A stretch of DNA of 64,000 nucleotides, from NCBI GenBank assembly GCA_036971615.1, contig JAYKKR010000001.1:3782001-3846000 (forward strand), read 5' to 3'. The DNA is from Amyloporia xantha. Taxonomy: Eukaryota > Basidiomycota > Agaricomycetes > Polyporales > Adustoporiaceae. A model generated the notes under the pieces. That model was not told where the DNA came from. It searched no databases and worked only from the letters and a program-made list of their open reading frames with translations. Positions 1 to 11,184 of this stretch are shown piece by piece; the first letter of the stretch is position 1; each line of letters opens with the position of its first letter. The position numbers and the translations under genes were made by a program.

Positions 1-1859
1 CCCCAAGTTAAGCACCAGCCCCAAATCGCCCAGGGTGCGCCTGTGCCAAAATCGTCGCTCGCGGTCCCACTCTTCTACCCGATGAAAAGGCAGACGCGCG
101 TGATCAGCGCATATGCATGTCGCGCATAACACAGGGGCATCCAAACAATCAAAACACCGAAACCGAACGTGAGCAAGGCCGCGCCGCAGAGCACCCTGGG
201 CACTGCTCCTCAATGCCTTCACCACTTTCGCGCAACAGGAAGGCATTGGTGGCCCTCGCGGCCCAATGATCGAGAAATTGAGCCATTCGGGCAGAGGGGG
301 CCTGAGTGGGTTAACGTTTCTCTCCAGGTTTCGAGTAGAAATCCATGCCGACGTACCACAGTGTTATTGATGCGAGCTTTCTTCGCCCCAGGGATGTCCT
401 TGGTCCCAGGCGCAGGTGGGCTTACGTGCCGCCCACTCGAGCTCGCTGCTGGTTGATCGCCACCCGCTAGCCCACTGGGCTCAAACCCGAGCACCGTCGA
501 ACTGTCCATCTGGGTGCTCATAGCCTGTGGCACCCCAGACGAGGTGGTCACCACACGCCCCTCATCCACAGTAGCGGGCCATGAGACTGCTGGCAGTGGA
601 GGATGTCTCTTCAGGCTGGCAAAGGGATCCATTCTTGCACGCATTCGCGGGCCATCACCTGATCCTCTCTGCGAGAAAAATGCGCCCGCATTCCCGAAAC
701 GTGCACCCGCAGTCGATGCGGATTTTGAGGGGGAGCGAGGAGCCATGAGGGCATTGGCCAGGTCTCCGCGGCGAGAGGAAAATCGTCGCTCATCACGTGC
801 TCCATGATGCTCAGGCCCAGCAGCGGCAGGCCGCCCAACACTCATGTGTACACGGGCAGGGGCCTGACGATCTTGCTAGTGTCCTGGCGCATGCGATTGG
901 CCACACGAAATGCAATCAGGGCCTCGACGATGTAGGCTAGCTCATTCGGCGGCCACGCTGCATAACGTGGCTCACAGAATAGGCCTGCGCGGTTTCCCTG
1001 ACCACGCGGACACGCATCGCGCGCGGCTTGCAGGCGGCGGGGAACTGTCTGCCTGGAGAGCGGAGAGATCTCCCACCTGGTCAGTGAAATGCGAATCCCC
1101 GGGGAAGTCAATGCTCAGGCTGAGCTCACCCGGCGATTCCTGTGCATACCAAGCCACGCCGTGAGATTGTCTCACTTGTTCTCCTGGTGACGACGGGTGC
1201 GCAGAGAGCGAGGGGCTCAAACCTGCAGTTCCGTTGCGATGGAAGAGTGGTTCTAATGTCATGTTAGCGGCTCCATGGCTGTAAAGTGCGGGGCAGTGTG
1301 ACACGGCGCGCGGGCAGCGCCGCGCAGCGCCGCAAGGCAGTGACGGGCACTGGATGACGCGATCCTACTACTCTCCAACATAGAGGGCGACGCGAGGAGG
1401 AAGCACGAGCGGCTACAGCCTCGCCTGAGTGAGGGCACATACATGACATCCTTTGAACTGGGTCACGCGGTAATCATGGCCACTGGAAGCGCTCAATAGC
1501 AGGTTCCGATTGGCTCGCGATGGGGCGAAAAGCATTAACTGAACTTTTGCCTCCGCTACCCCGCGTTGATTGAGAGTAGGCGCCAAGACGTTGTATTCCG
1601 CGACCTCAACAGCCCTGCGCCTGGCCCGAGATTCGTCTGCTCCCTGGTGCTACGTGGCCACTGCGTGTCTCGCGTGACGCAAATCGGACTGGGTCACATC
1701 GACGCGACACGACTAGTATTCTTGGGTACGAGCAACAATTGCCTACGGCTACGCGATTTCACTATTGCAGACCGATCACTAACTTATCACTGCCTCTTTC
1801 CAGCGCACGGGGGTCTGTCTACGGCACTCGTGTGAGCGCGCTCCTATCTACGCGTGTGA
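1..1859. other. GC-rich stretch without a confident gene
   Basis: No ORF here has a recognisable domain. The most protein-like stretch is on the minus strand: a 89-codon frame at 842-1111 whose end (residues such as NELAYIVEALIAFRVANRM) reads like a helical protein and which continues past a TGA into another open frame down to about 611. This could be the broken remnant of a further gene of the accessory block that follows, but ORFs on both strands are long here simply because the DNA is GC-rich, so I do not call a gene. Confidence 0.4.
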
Positions 1860-1862
1860 CTC

Positions 1863-4303
1863 GTGGCGCAACTAGAGCACCAGATGGCTTCCCCAGCTTT
1901 GGCCGAGCGTGCGCGCGGGCATGTGTTCACGTCCTACGATGAGGTCCTGGGCGCAGTGTCCAGTCGGTGCGAGCAATCTCTCCGATGGTCGGATTGCCGT
2001 TCTCTCGCGCTCGCACGGCGGGGTGATGACAGTACCTGGATCTCCTCGCCAAATATGCCATTCGTTCCCGAAATGCCGCTTAAGCCGCAAGCCGCTTCGT
2101 TCTCGTATTTCGCCGATGGTATGCTGGGGGTTTGGAGTTGTTCAAATGGCCGCAGTTTTTCGATCACCGGGAGCCGCATGGTATGGCAGCCCCAGGCAAT
2201 CCCATTCTGTTAGCCCGTTGTGAGGATCGTCTCACGCCCTTGGGTGAGTCTGGAGCGCCACTACCGGTGTTTAAGGAGCCAGGGCTGCCATGGGAGTCCA
2301 TTTTGCCCGCCGACTTACTCCCTCAAGCTGGGTTTCCCAATGAACGCGTGGGGCTGTTGAAACCGACGCTGCTCACCCGCATCCGGGCAGCCACTGAGGA
2401 CGCCCTGCGATGGCGAAAGAGACTGGACATCGGCACTATGACCCCGCTGCGTTCCGTTACGCGATGCGGCGGTCCCGCGAGCTGTGGCGGGCCATGTCGC
2501 GACTCATGGAGGTCCCAATGAACTTCTTTGATGTGGTCATGTGGTACCGCGAAGTTCAGCGCCTCCTCCTCGATTTGCGGGCCTGGATCACCTTCTTTCG
2601 CGCGATCAAACCACGCTTGGACGGCACGGTGGTCCACGACGGGCATCTGCTACCTGTGCGTGGCGTGTTCACCACCCAAGAAGCCGTGGTGGAAAAACTC
2701 TACAGTTGCGGCGTGCCCGTGTGGTGGATTCGCCCCCTCAAGTCATTGCACAGCGCCTCAATCATTCTCCAGATCTCCCCCAGCGTCCCTACCGCGGTGG
2801 CATTCAGTTCGCAATCCATCATGGTTGACGGCCCCCACCGCGCCGCCGCGCCTTCCTTCTCGATGGCGCCCATGTATGACCCATTCAAGGAAAGTGTGAT
2901 AGGGCAGCTGCGTCGCTTCGGCCTAGCGAACTGTCCCACTGCCACCAGACTCGCAGTGTGGAGCACCCCCGAGGACGGGGCGCCGCCAAACGCTTCGCCT
3001 GAGCCCGCGCTCAATGACGCGGGACGCCCGACGAGAGTCCCTGAGGGTCAGTGTTTCCATTCGCCGTGTTTTTTAAAACCCTCGCTCACCTCCAAGCAGG
3101 GCAGTACACGTTGCCCAGTGCGCAAGCTGGTGGGCAATTTGCCGGGCCTTCAGGCCTCACACCACACAAGCAGGACTCACCCCCCGCGCTGGCCAAGCGG
3201 GCGCGGGGAAGCTGATCGCTCGGCACCCTCAATCTGGGTGCAACCACGGCGGGGCATTCGCGCCACCTTTGCCAGCACCCCCAGCGTGGTTCCCGCCTCC
3301 CGACGTGATCTGGCATGAAGTCACCCAACGTTTACGTGACACATGTCGTACTACGACTTTGCGAACCCACTTGCATCCTCTCCCTCCTATCCACCTCTTT
3401 TACTCCAATGGGACCACGGGCTACGTGCTTGGTCAGAAGTTTCACAATTGGCTTCGCATCCGGCCCTGGTGCTACAAGCAGGCCCTGGCTCCTCCGAGTG
3501 ACGGCAAAGTGTTGATGACCACGACGCAGTGGCGCATCGCGTTGCAAGGGGCGTACGAGGCTCCTGAACGCTCACTGGTGGGCACCGATATCCAGCCAGC
3601 TTCATCGCCGGGCGACATAGCTCGCCTCCCTAGACCTGCGAGGCCCGCGGTGGAAGCAGTTGCAGGCCACAAGCGCGCGCGAGGCGAGCCGGGTGGGGAA
3701 CAGGCTCACCTCATGGACGGACAGGGTGAGAAGCGGGGACATTTGAGGCGACTGGCCGATCGGATTGATATCAGCGTGCGCTTTGGAATCAAGGCAGGAT
3801 TTGAACCCTACCACGACCACATCCGTCCGCCCTTGTGGCGGGGCCATCCGATTACCCGTGACATGGTCGATCACGATGCAGACCTCCGGCGTGAAGTTGT
3901 CTGGGAGTTGTCTCTCATGCTTTTCCGCCTGGAGTTCATGGAGTTGGATCGCCGGCTAGCCCCATCGAAATATGCCGATGCGGACCTCTGCACATCTGCT
4001 GACCGTGAAATCGAGCTCAGGGGAGTTTGGAGTGAGAGGCAAGCGATGCTCCCAAATGGCCCGACAGGTGGACAGGGGGATGCGTTGACCAGCATAGATG
4101 GTCACGTTCGACGGCAGGCGATATCACGATGGGCTCAAGTCATGCAAGCATGGGAAGGTGGCGGCGTCATTCAGGGGACTGACAGGAACGTCGAGAGTGA
4201 CAGTGCGTGCGAGGAACATGAGCGCCAGGTAATAACATACTATACGCATGCCTTCTACCGCGAAATGGGTCGCCTACCGACCGTCCCGTTGACTAGACCC
4301 TGA
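1863..4303 (+). pseudogene. Agaricomycete-restricted large hypothetical protein, frame-broken
   Basis: Three co-linear open frames together resemble one large protein family that I recognise only from mushroom genomes and that has no named domain. Frame one (1863 to about 2128) starts with MAQLEHQM. Frame two (about 2128-2428) holds LFKWPQFFDHREPHG and a RIRAATEDALRWRKRLD helix. Frame three (about 2425-3000) has a tryptophan-rich core with LRAWITFFRAIKPRLDG and GVPVWWIRPLKS. The last frame (about 3300-4303) has GQKFHNWLRIRPWCYKQAL and the helical ending VVWELSLMLFRLEFMELDRRL. The first two frame changes happen without plausible GT/AG introns, so they look like indels; the third may include an intron. 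The family similarity is from memory and the decay call is inference. The likely role is unknown. Confidence 0.5.
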
Positions 4304-4733
4304 GTCCCGCCACTCGCCTGGGGCTCTGCGATGAATTAGGAGGGCATGACGCTTCCTTTGACGGCGCCCGCGCGCTCATTGCAGCCCGAACATTTTTTAA
4401 TGTACGCTCGACATTAGCTTTGGTGCGATTTTCATAAATGCGGTGTGAGTACCCATCTGAATATGCAAGCACTGCCAACCCGTGCCCGACGCCATAGATT
4501 ATCAGCGTAAACTCTGTATGGTCCGCCACGTGGTCGGCAATGGCCCAATCAATGAGCGTGACTTCCGGAAAATTGACGTGACCCCGTGCCACGTCGATTC
4601 GAACTTCAACATGGACCACATCTCCTCTCAGCTCCACGCCAGCCTTGATGTTGGACTCAGCCCCCCGGCGGCGCACGTCCCACTGCGCTCGTCCTGTAGC
4701 CCGCTCGCACACTCGCCCAACCACGAGGTTCAT
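4293..4733 (-). CDS. hypothetical 146-residue ORF, unrecognised
   Basis: This single open frame starts with MNLVVGRVCERATG and has a coherent mixed alpha/beta composition (for example VELRGDVVHVEVRIDVARG, then a hydrophobic stretch around FTLIIYGVGHGLAVLAY). Its stop overlaps the end of the preceding plus-strand remnant by 11 bases. I do not recognise the family, see no intron and find no signal peptide. A competing plus-strand frame covers part of the same DNA, so coding on the minus strand is a guess based on amino acid composition. Confidence 0.25.
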   Translation of the reverse strand: MNLVVGRVCERATGRAQWDVRRRGAESNIKAGVELRGDVVHVEVRIDVARGHVNFPEVTLIDWAIADHVADHTEFTLIIYGVGHGLAVLAYSDGYSHRIYENRTKANVERTLKNVRAAMSARAPSKEASCPPNSSQSPRRVAGLRV

Positions 4734-5359
4734 CTTGCCGGTGGACCTCGGGGCGCAGAGGGATCGCCTAACCGGCGGTCTTCTCCTTGAGGGTCAAAGG
4801 TCGGGCAGCTCAATGTCTGTGCGCTCTCCCTCATGTCCAGCTCGACCCCTTCTGCACGCCCAGAGCTGTCATAGTCCCTATGTACTCTCCTCCCGGCGCC
4901 GTGCGCGACCTGCAGACGCCGTGCCAGCGGCATTCTCTCTCCTGCACTGCTCACGCGCGTCCCCCGATACCGGGGCTATTCTGCTGGCCCCCGTATATTA
5001 AGCTCGTTCATTGTACTTTACCAACACACCATGTCATCACTACAATCGCACCAGGCAGCCTGATGACTTGGGCCGTAGGGGACACTAGAGGAATAGTACA
5101 CGTCGCGTTCGCGCATCCATCGTTGGAATCGGGACATGCACTGCTGAAGCGTCCCTGAGATAGCCGACAAGGAACCGTTCACGGCCCTCCTCGCGTGGGA
5201 GGCCGCTTCAAACGCTTAGGCGGCGGGCGGGATTGGGGATATTGCGTTAGACATGCACGTGAACCTGAGCGGGCCCTCGGGCGGCGCCCATCCTGTCTAC
5301 AACGCGCGGTCCCCGCTCGCGCCCTCTGCGAGTTTTCCTCGTGCTCTCTGCCTGTGCCC
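4734..5359. other. intergenic stretch, nothing recognisable
   Basis: The stretch is GC-rich with only short overlapping ORFs on both strands. It may contain the promoter of the gene that starts at 5360, but no promoter element stands out. Confidence 0.4.
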
Positions 5360-7219
5360 ATGGGTCACACAAATTGGACTCCTGTCGAAGCCGACTTCCT
5401 CAGCAATGCGTACGTGTCGCCAGAGATTCGTGACCTGCTCTTGGACGCAGGAGCCAAGGCCCCGCAAAGGGCGCCGCGGCGCGAGTCACAGAGCTTTATC
5501 TCGAGAAATTCGGCCGTGATCCACTGCCCGAGGAGACTGTAGAAGAGTTTGAAGCACGCCGCCGCAAAAAGAAGGGGGCAGCCCGCGCCGCGCTGACCCG
5601 CCGGCTCGCTGAGAGTGCCACTGAATGTGAGGCGAGACTGTTCACACTACCTGATGTGAGTGCCCGTTCTTGGCACGGGCCTTGAGCTATTCTGATCATT
5701 GGGTGCCCTAGCGCGTTTACTGGTATGTCAAAAACCAGAGCTACAAGCGCAGACAGCATGCAGCGCCCGCGAAAATTGCGCCTCTGCCCACCCCGCGCAA
5801 GCCTCGCACGATCACCGCGTTTGACATTTTTCAGGCAGAGCACCCTGACAGGCCCGCGGTGAAGGCAGTTACCTCCGAGGAGCGGTCTCGAGGGACGTCG
5901 GCAAATTTGCGTCTGAGTCCAAAGTGGCTTTCGACGCGTTGCCCGCGGAGGAAAAAGCTCGACTGGCGCTGGTGGCTCAAACTCGCATGCAGGCACGGGA
6001 CAGGCCCCTCCGGTGGTGAACGAAGCGGTTCGAGCCCAGTGAGTCCACCACTGGGGATTACCACCCTTTGACCAACAGCCAGCAGGAAGGTAGCCGTGTT
6101 GCCGGAGCATGTCAACCAAAGCGCGATGCACTGGCAAAATGAGACTGGCTGGGTAGGCATGTATATCGTAGGGGGCCTAGGCTCATATGGCCAGTTGGAT
6201 GCCTATGTGTATGTCTCCCTGCCCGAGTCTCCTGCGGAAATTAACGGATAGTCAGTGTCTGCACAGGGGCCGATGAGCGAGGCTCCAATTTTGAGGACCG
6301 CCTGTGCGCAGACATGGGCTGGTCCCGCGATCGCTTCAGAGCTCGCTTTGAAGCCTTTTTGCGTGATATATTTGATCGTAAGTGGACCGGTATCCTGTGC
6401 AGACATGCTGATAAATGGGGGGTACAGCGGTGGAGGCAGGTTCTTCTTCGGCCACAGACATTCATGGGACCACAGCGGTCAATTGGCGTGCAGGTGCGTG
6501 ACCCCCGAACTTGGGACTGCGAGCAGGGTTGAACCCAGAGGACTTCATGGCTCATGCAGGGACTCACCACTCTGAGGCAGACACCTTGGAGTCTCCGTGG
6601 GCGGCCGGCGGTCCCACCCACCCCGAGGCTGAACCCACATCATCCCACGCGCCGCAGGATGGTTGTGACATGGCTGCCGGTATGTGTCCTATTTCTCTTT
6701 AAGACCAGCCATTAACAGAGTGTCTTGGACCCAGAGGCTTGCCGTGGTGCGCCGATGGAAGGAGGGTACACAGGTTCCGGCTATGACATTGAGCCACACG
6801 ATGTCCCGCAAGATTCGACTGCCCAGGTCGGACATGCTCACAGCGAGCGCGTTAGATGCGCGCCACCCCCTGAGCCGCTGGGAGACTCAAGTGATAGGCT
6901 TGGCCAAGCTCACAGCGACCCTGTAGCGCGCGCCTCGCCACCCGCGGCCCCTGCAGGACGCGCTGTCGAGGTCTCGAGCGCCACGAGTCCTGCGCCCCCT
7001 GTGAATTCCACTGCTGGCGAAGATCCAGCAGGCCCAGACCCCGCGCAGGTTAGCGATGAGCTTGGCGCCGAGGGCGCGCCACTCGGCTCCCTCGGGGACT
7101 CCACTGTGCGAAGCACAGGTCATGATGCAGGCACATCCCGCACCATGAGCAGCGGACGAGAACATCCAGTTCAGCAGCGCAATGCTGAGGACTCAGGCGG
7201 TGAGCGTACTCCATACTAG
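5360..7219 (+). CDS. lineage-specific protein with HMG-box-like segment and disordered tail
   Basis: The frame opens with MGHTNWTPVEADFLSNAY and runs through a basic helix (EEFEARRRKKKGAARAAL). A clear 56-bp intron at 5656-5711 (gtgagt donor, ctgat branch region, cctag acceptor) is followed by RVYWYVKNQSYKRRQ and then by an AFDIFQAEHPDRPA stretch. After one apparent frame slip near 5895, a helix with FASESKVAFDALPAEEKARL follows. That order resembles a degenerate HMG box. Further 3' there is an exon-like stretch (about 6275-6530) with DMGWSRDRFRARFEAFLRD. The last frame (about 6725-7219) is a Pro/Ala/Ser-rich disordered tail. I recognise the layout as a mushroom-specific family that often sits near relatives of the 1863-4303 gene. 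Introns after 5895 are uncertain and the gene may be partly decayed. Confidence 0.45.
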
Positions 7220-8452
7220 CAGCCAAGCAGCGCGTGGAATGACTTTTATACTGGCTAGTTGCCCGCGCGCCGCGAGGCGCATGCGAAGTCGCCCCAAACC
7301 TGGGGCGAATCAGGTCTGGTAGACGAGGGCGCAAACGCAAGCATTCCGTAGGAAGCGACGCCCTCATGAAGCCGGCCGGCCTCCTGTGCAAGGCCTCGCT
7401 CCTGCGTCCCCGTTCCCGGATGCCCCGCAGACGCCGAGCGGGCGCAGACATAATAGCTCGGGGCCTCCGCCGCCAAACTCGCCCCAGATGGGCGGCCGCC
7501 CCTCGAGGCGGCGTCAACCGTCGGCGAAATCACTGGGTTTGGATCCGTGAGTGAGTTTGCTCTCGCTTGTCTCCTGGTATTGATCACGGTGGGTAATGCC
7601 AGTTTGGATACACTTGCGGAGACATCCAACGCGAGGCGCACAGCGCGCGTGCAGACGCCCGGGTATGTCTAACCATATGTCCCCTTGTGCTCATGGACGG
7701 AGAATTCATAAAGCCTGTGGCAGTAAACGACGTCTGCCCGTGGCAGCGATGAAGGCCAGGGACGGATAGTCGAGTAGAATGTCGGATTCATAGTCTCACG
7801 ACCATAGTCAGCCGTTATACGCACAAATTTAAATGCATCAATGGGCCAGCATACCGCCCTGCCCGTGTGCCCCTTGTGGTGCATCGACGGGCTTTCAAGG
7901 TGGATGTGATACCGTCAGCCATCCGCGGATCGATAGCTGTCAGCTGCCCAGACACGGCTGGAGGCGGGTGCCTAGCATTGGCAATGTCCCCAAAAAATTG
8001 TGAATGTCCTGGGGAACGTCCCACGTGCCATCGATGCAGCCACATCTGGCATCGGTGGCGGGACGACGAGCGTGGGCGCGCCCGCTGTCCATCATCGCGC
8101 CAGGCTCAAGAGGACGGCTGGCGTTGCCCCGCTTCATACGGCAGTCAGAGCCCCTGTATTCGCCATGGGCGACGCCAACGGCTAGAGTGCGACGGCTAGA
8201 GTGCGTCCCCAGGAGAGGGCGGACATCTTAGGCCCCCCACGAGCGCAGGGGTATGTCGGAGAATCCAGGAGACCCGGATGAACCTCTTGCGCTTGACCCC
8301 CCACCCCCCAGGGCCGCACGGTGCCGTGTGCCTCATACAAAAACGCGAGAGTGCGCGCGTGGGTGTGGTAGCTTTTGCAAAGCAGCCCTGCCCCCCGCAC
8401 TCCCCCCTGCTTTTCCCTGCTATTACGCGACAGGCGAAATCGTTGTATCGCG
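7220..8452. other. GC-rich spacer without a confident gene
   Basis: Several overlapping ORFs of 60-155 codons exist on both strands, none with a recognisable motif or a convincing exon structure. It may include the 3' end of the preceding gene and the promoter of the next. Confidence 0.35.
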
Positions 8453-8973
8453 ATGGCTAGGCGTCGCTCCCTGCCTGCGCCTGCGCGGCCGCGTACCCCT
8501 GTGACCCCACGGCGGCAGCGCACTGTGTCTGCAACATCCTCCCCATCGAGATCAGTCTATTCCCACCGTCTCAAGGAGGCGTGCAAGGACGGTGCGGATG
8601 CCCGCAGACCACATGTGCCATTCCAGTGTGGTAGCTGTGGAAGCTTTGGCCGAATGATGCTCCAATTGGTCTACAAGGAGGGGTCCGCGGGCTTGTGGTT
8701 ATTGCTAGTAAGTCCGTGGCGAACCAACAGTTACAATATGCTCATGCCGTGCAGTGCCAAGATTGCAGATTTCGCACGTATCCTCCGCAAGCAGGGCCGT
8801 CGCCTGCGCAACTGACCCTGATCGAGGAAATCCGACGGGATGATGCCAGACTTGAGCGTTTGATAGGGGATGAGAAATTGGCCCGCATGTTAGAGGAAGA
8901 TTGGAATGCAGACATCCCCTCCGCTCCGAAAAAGGTAGCGTTGAGGGCACCTATCACAATTATATTTGGCTAA
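8453..8973 (+). pseudogene. GRF-like zinc-finger protein, frame-broken
   Basis: The frame starts with MARRRSLPAPARPRTP and, after a basic/Ser-rich leader, reaches FQCGSCGSFGRMMLQLVYKE. The matching second half, GLVVIASKSVANQQLQYAHA then VQCQDCRFRTYP, is in the next frame. Together they have the spacing of a GRF-type zinc finger (CxxC, about 25 residues with an aromatic/basic core, CxxCRF). The break falls at a GGAGGGG run near 8681-8687, so one base gained or lost in a G run would restore continuity. The C-terminal part is helical and acidic (RRDDARLERLIGDEKLARML). A GT/AG intron around 8707-8755 would remove half the finger, so I prefer a frameshift. This and the next entry may be one locus. 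Confidence 0.4.
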
Positions 8974-9167
8974 TCTGCTTGGCCAGCGCGCGCGCCAATC
9001 TGGACATGGGACGGTAAGTGATATCGTCATGACTCTCCCAGAGGCACACAGCTGTTGACACTCGCCTAACCTCAGCCTGCCCGCGGTCCGGGGCGCGCGA
9101 TAACTACCCCTGGAGACAGCCCAAGTGGTGCGAGTGAGGTACGTGGTCTACGGCTGTTCGAATCGAC

Positions 9168-10426
9168 ATGACTAGAGCAAACACGGTTCGTAGAGCACGA
9201 CCACTGCGAGTGGAAGCCGCGGAAGCACGACCACTGCGAGTGGAAGCCGCGGAAGCACGACCGCTGCGAGTGGAAGCCGCGGAAGCACGACCGCTGCGAG
9301 TGGAAGCCGCGGGAGCACGCGCAATTCAAACAGGACGGTACGCAAGACGCACGTTGCTACCTGAGAATGCTGACACCAATGGCTGGCAGGAGACACAACC
9401 AGCGCGTGCGATGGGGTTAGCACGTGTGGGATCCATCGAGTCAATCTCGTCCGATGATAGTGTGGCCAATGTGGGCCTCATGCACTCAGATGAAGACCGG
9501 GAGCGCGAAATGGTCGTGGTCATGTGGACTCAGGTAATGCTGTTCCTGTACAGTAACTGTGATCTCGCACTGACTCTAAAACAATATGTAGGAGGGTGAA
9601 GAGCCGCGCCTGGTCAAGTGCTCGATGCGTATCGGCCGGGTAGCTTTGAGTGATTACCCACACCTCATGGCGCATTTCGGACTTGCGCCGGATGCTCTCG
9701 TACAGGTCTGGTGTGAAGAGAGGTCGGGATGGAGAGGCCCATATGCGTTGGACCGCGCCTTCGTCGTCCCAGCCGATTGCATCGGTTTTCTGATGCGCGT
9801 GCATCAGGTATGGTATTGTCGCGACTTCAGCGCCCAATTGCGAATGCTCGAAGGAGGATTACTTGCCATTCCAGTGGGTGTCACTCGCCTGCCGGATGCA
9901 AAGGCGGCCTCAGGGGTGCCGGGGCGCGGAGAGGGATCGGGATCAGGTTTGGGATCTCGCGGAGGTATGTGTGGATGGTCTATTTGCCATGCTCGTGGCG
10001 CAGTGCAAGGCGTCCTAATAGTGGCAACAGGTACTGGCGAGGGGGGTCTTACACCGACGACGTCCGCACGGCTCGTGGAGGGTGATAGTCGCGGTGGTGG
10101 ACTAGGGAAAGATGGCGCGATTGAAGGTATGCGTCTACACAGGGAGTGGCGATCAGTATGCTAATGTGGGCTCGCGTGTACGCGAAGGCGCGGCGGAGGG
10201 CCGCTTGGCCGGCGGTACTGCGATTAAACGAAGACTTGGCAAGAAGAGGCGACGCGCTGATGCGAAAGCAATTCAGTCAGGCCCGGTGATTGAACTCACC
10301 GATTCTGAGGGTGATGGGCCTGTGCGCAAACGGGTTGGAGTTCAGACATCGTTGGACTGGGAGTCGCTGGTTGTGCAGGAAAACGGGCGAACAGTGTTCG
10401 ATTTGACGAAGGTAGATTACAACTGA
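9168..10426 (+). CDS. lineage-specific hypothetical protein with decapeptide repeats
   Basis: Starts MTRANTVRR and goes straight into four copies of a ten-residue unit (ARPLRVEAAE). An intron fits at 9535-9592 (gtaatg to atgtag), joining VMWTQ to EGEEPRLVKCSMRIGRVAL; a folded-looking segment follows with HFGLAPDALVQVWCEERSG and ALDRAFVVPADCIGFLMRV. A further intron probably starts with gtatgg at 9808. The last frame (10112-10426) is rich in Lys/Arg and ends with VIELTDSEGDGP, which resembles a SUMO-interacting motif followed by acidic residues, then LDWESLVVQENGRTVFDLT. Function is unknown. Exon joins between 9808 and 10112 are not settled. It is co-directional with the GRF-like ORF upstream and could be its 3' half. 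Confidence 0.45.
9195..9314 (+). repeat. four tandem 30-bp units inside the coding frame
   Basis: Units lie at 9195-9224, 9225-9254, 9255-9284 and 9285-9314. They differ by one A/G change at the proline codon (CCA in the first two, CCG in the last two) and the last unit changes its terminal Glu codon to Gly. The unit length is a multiple of three, so gain or loss of units keeps the frame. Confidence 0.9.
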
Positions 10427-11181
10427 CAGTGATATGATGAAATCAAAAAAGGCTGCGGCGGGGGCAGCATGCGTAGATATAGGCAAATAGACCTGTACAC
10501 GAAGTGTTTACAATATCAATTAGAGGCGAATGTCAACAGCAACATGCGAAAGAACATGAGAAAGTGGAAGGTATGCAACAGGCGGAGTAAATACAGTATG
10601 GAACACGGGGGCCATGGGTTGCATAGTGTTAAGGTATTGGTATATACATCATGATGGAGAGGCTGTCACACGAAAAGATGGTCTGCTGGACCTTGGCGAG
10701 GTCCGTGCGAGCAGAGGCTATCGGCGGCTGTAATCGCGGCAGGTCAGGCTTGGGTGACTATATGCGGCCGAGTTCAGACGAGTGCTAGAGGAGAATTGGG
10801 CGGAGCATGCAGAGTGCGATTGATGTGGATGCCTTGAAGATAGGTATGCGCAGCCAGCGCGCGACAGGTGGAGGACAAGACGGATGTATCTGGACTATTG
10901 AGCCGTCTCGACTGTTGAAGCATGATGGGAGCAGATGCATCTAGAGAAGTGTTCGTAAAAGTCGGGCTTTCAACGATAACGGCGGATTTGTCTTATGTCC
11001 GTGCGTAGTGAAGTGGTTGCGGGAATGGCCTTGCAATGCAGTGGCGCGGGTTCGAATCCTGCTTTTTGCGGACCACGTGAAAGGTCATTTCAGGCGCTCG
11101 GCAAGGGCTCCGGTTGCATCGGGCACCGGCCAGATGTATCCCAGGTAGGAATAATAGCCCTTAAGGATATATCCAGTTAAC
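10427..11181. other. non-coding stretch upstream of the retrotransposon remnant
   Basis: No ORF longer than about 60 codons and no recognisable coding motif. It contains the tRNA-like sequence listed separately. It may hold decayed 5' sequence of the LINE, but I see no reverse transcriptase motifs in any frame. Confidence 0.5.
10997..11073 (+). repeat. tRNA-like (SINE-head-like) sequence with Pol III A and B boxes
   Basis: A box-A match (TAGTGAAGTGG, 11006-11016) lies about 32 bases before an exact B box (GGTTCGAATCC, 11049-11059). The T arm folds well (GCGGG / CCTGC around the TTCGAAT loop). The ends pair as a seven-base acceptor-like stem with two wobbles (GTCCGTG at 10997-11003 with TGCGGAC at 11067-11073), but four extra T residues separate it from the T arm and no anticodon stem forms. 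It is therefore a tRNA pseudogene or a SINE head rather than a working tRNA. Its place directly 5' of a LINE remnant is suggestive only. Confidence 0.5.
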
Positions 11182-11184
11182 TGA

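Noticed and set aside
9195..9314. CRISPR-like array
   Set aside because: Units are contiguous with no spacers, encode a regular decapeptide, and the window is eukaryotic.
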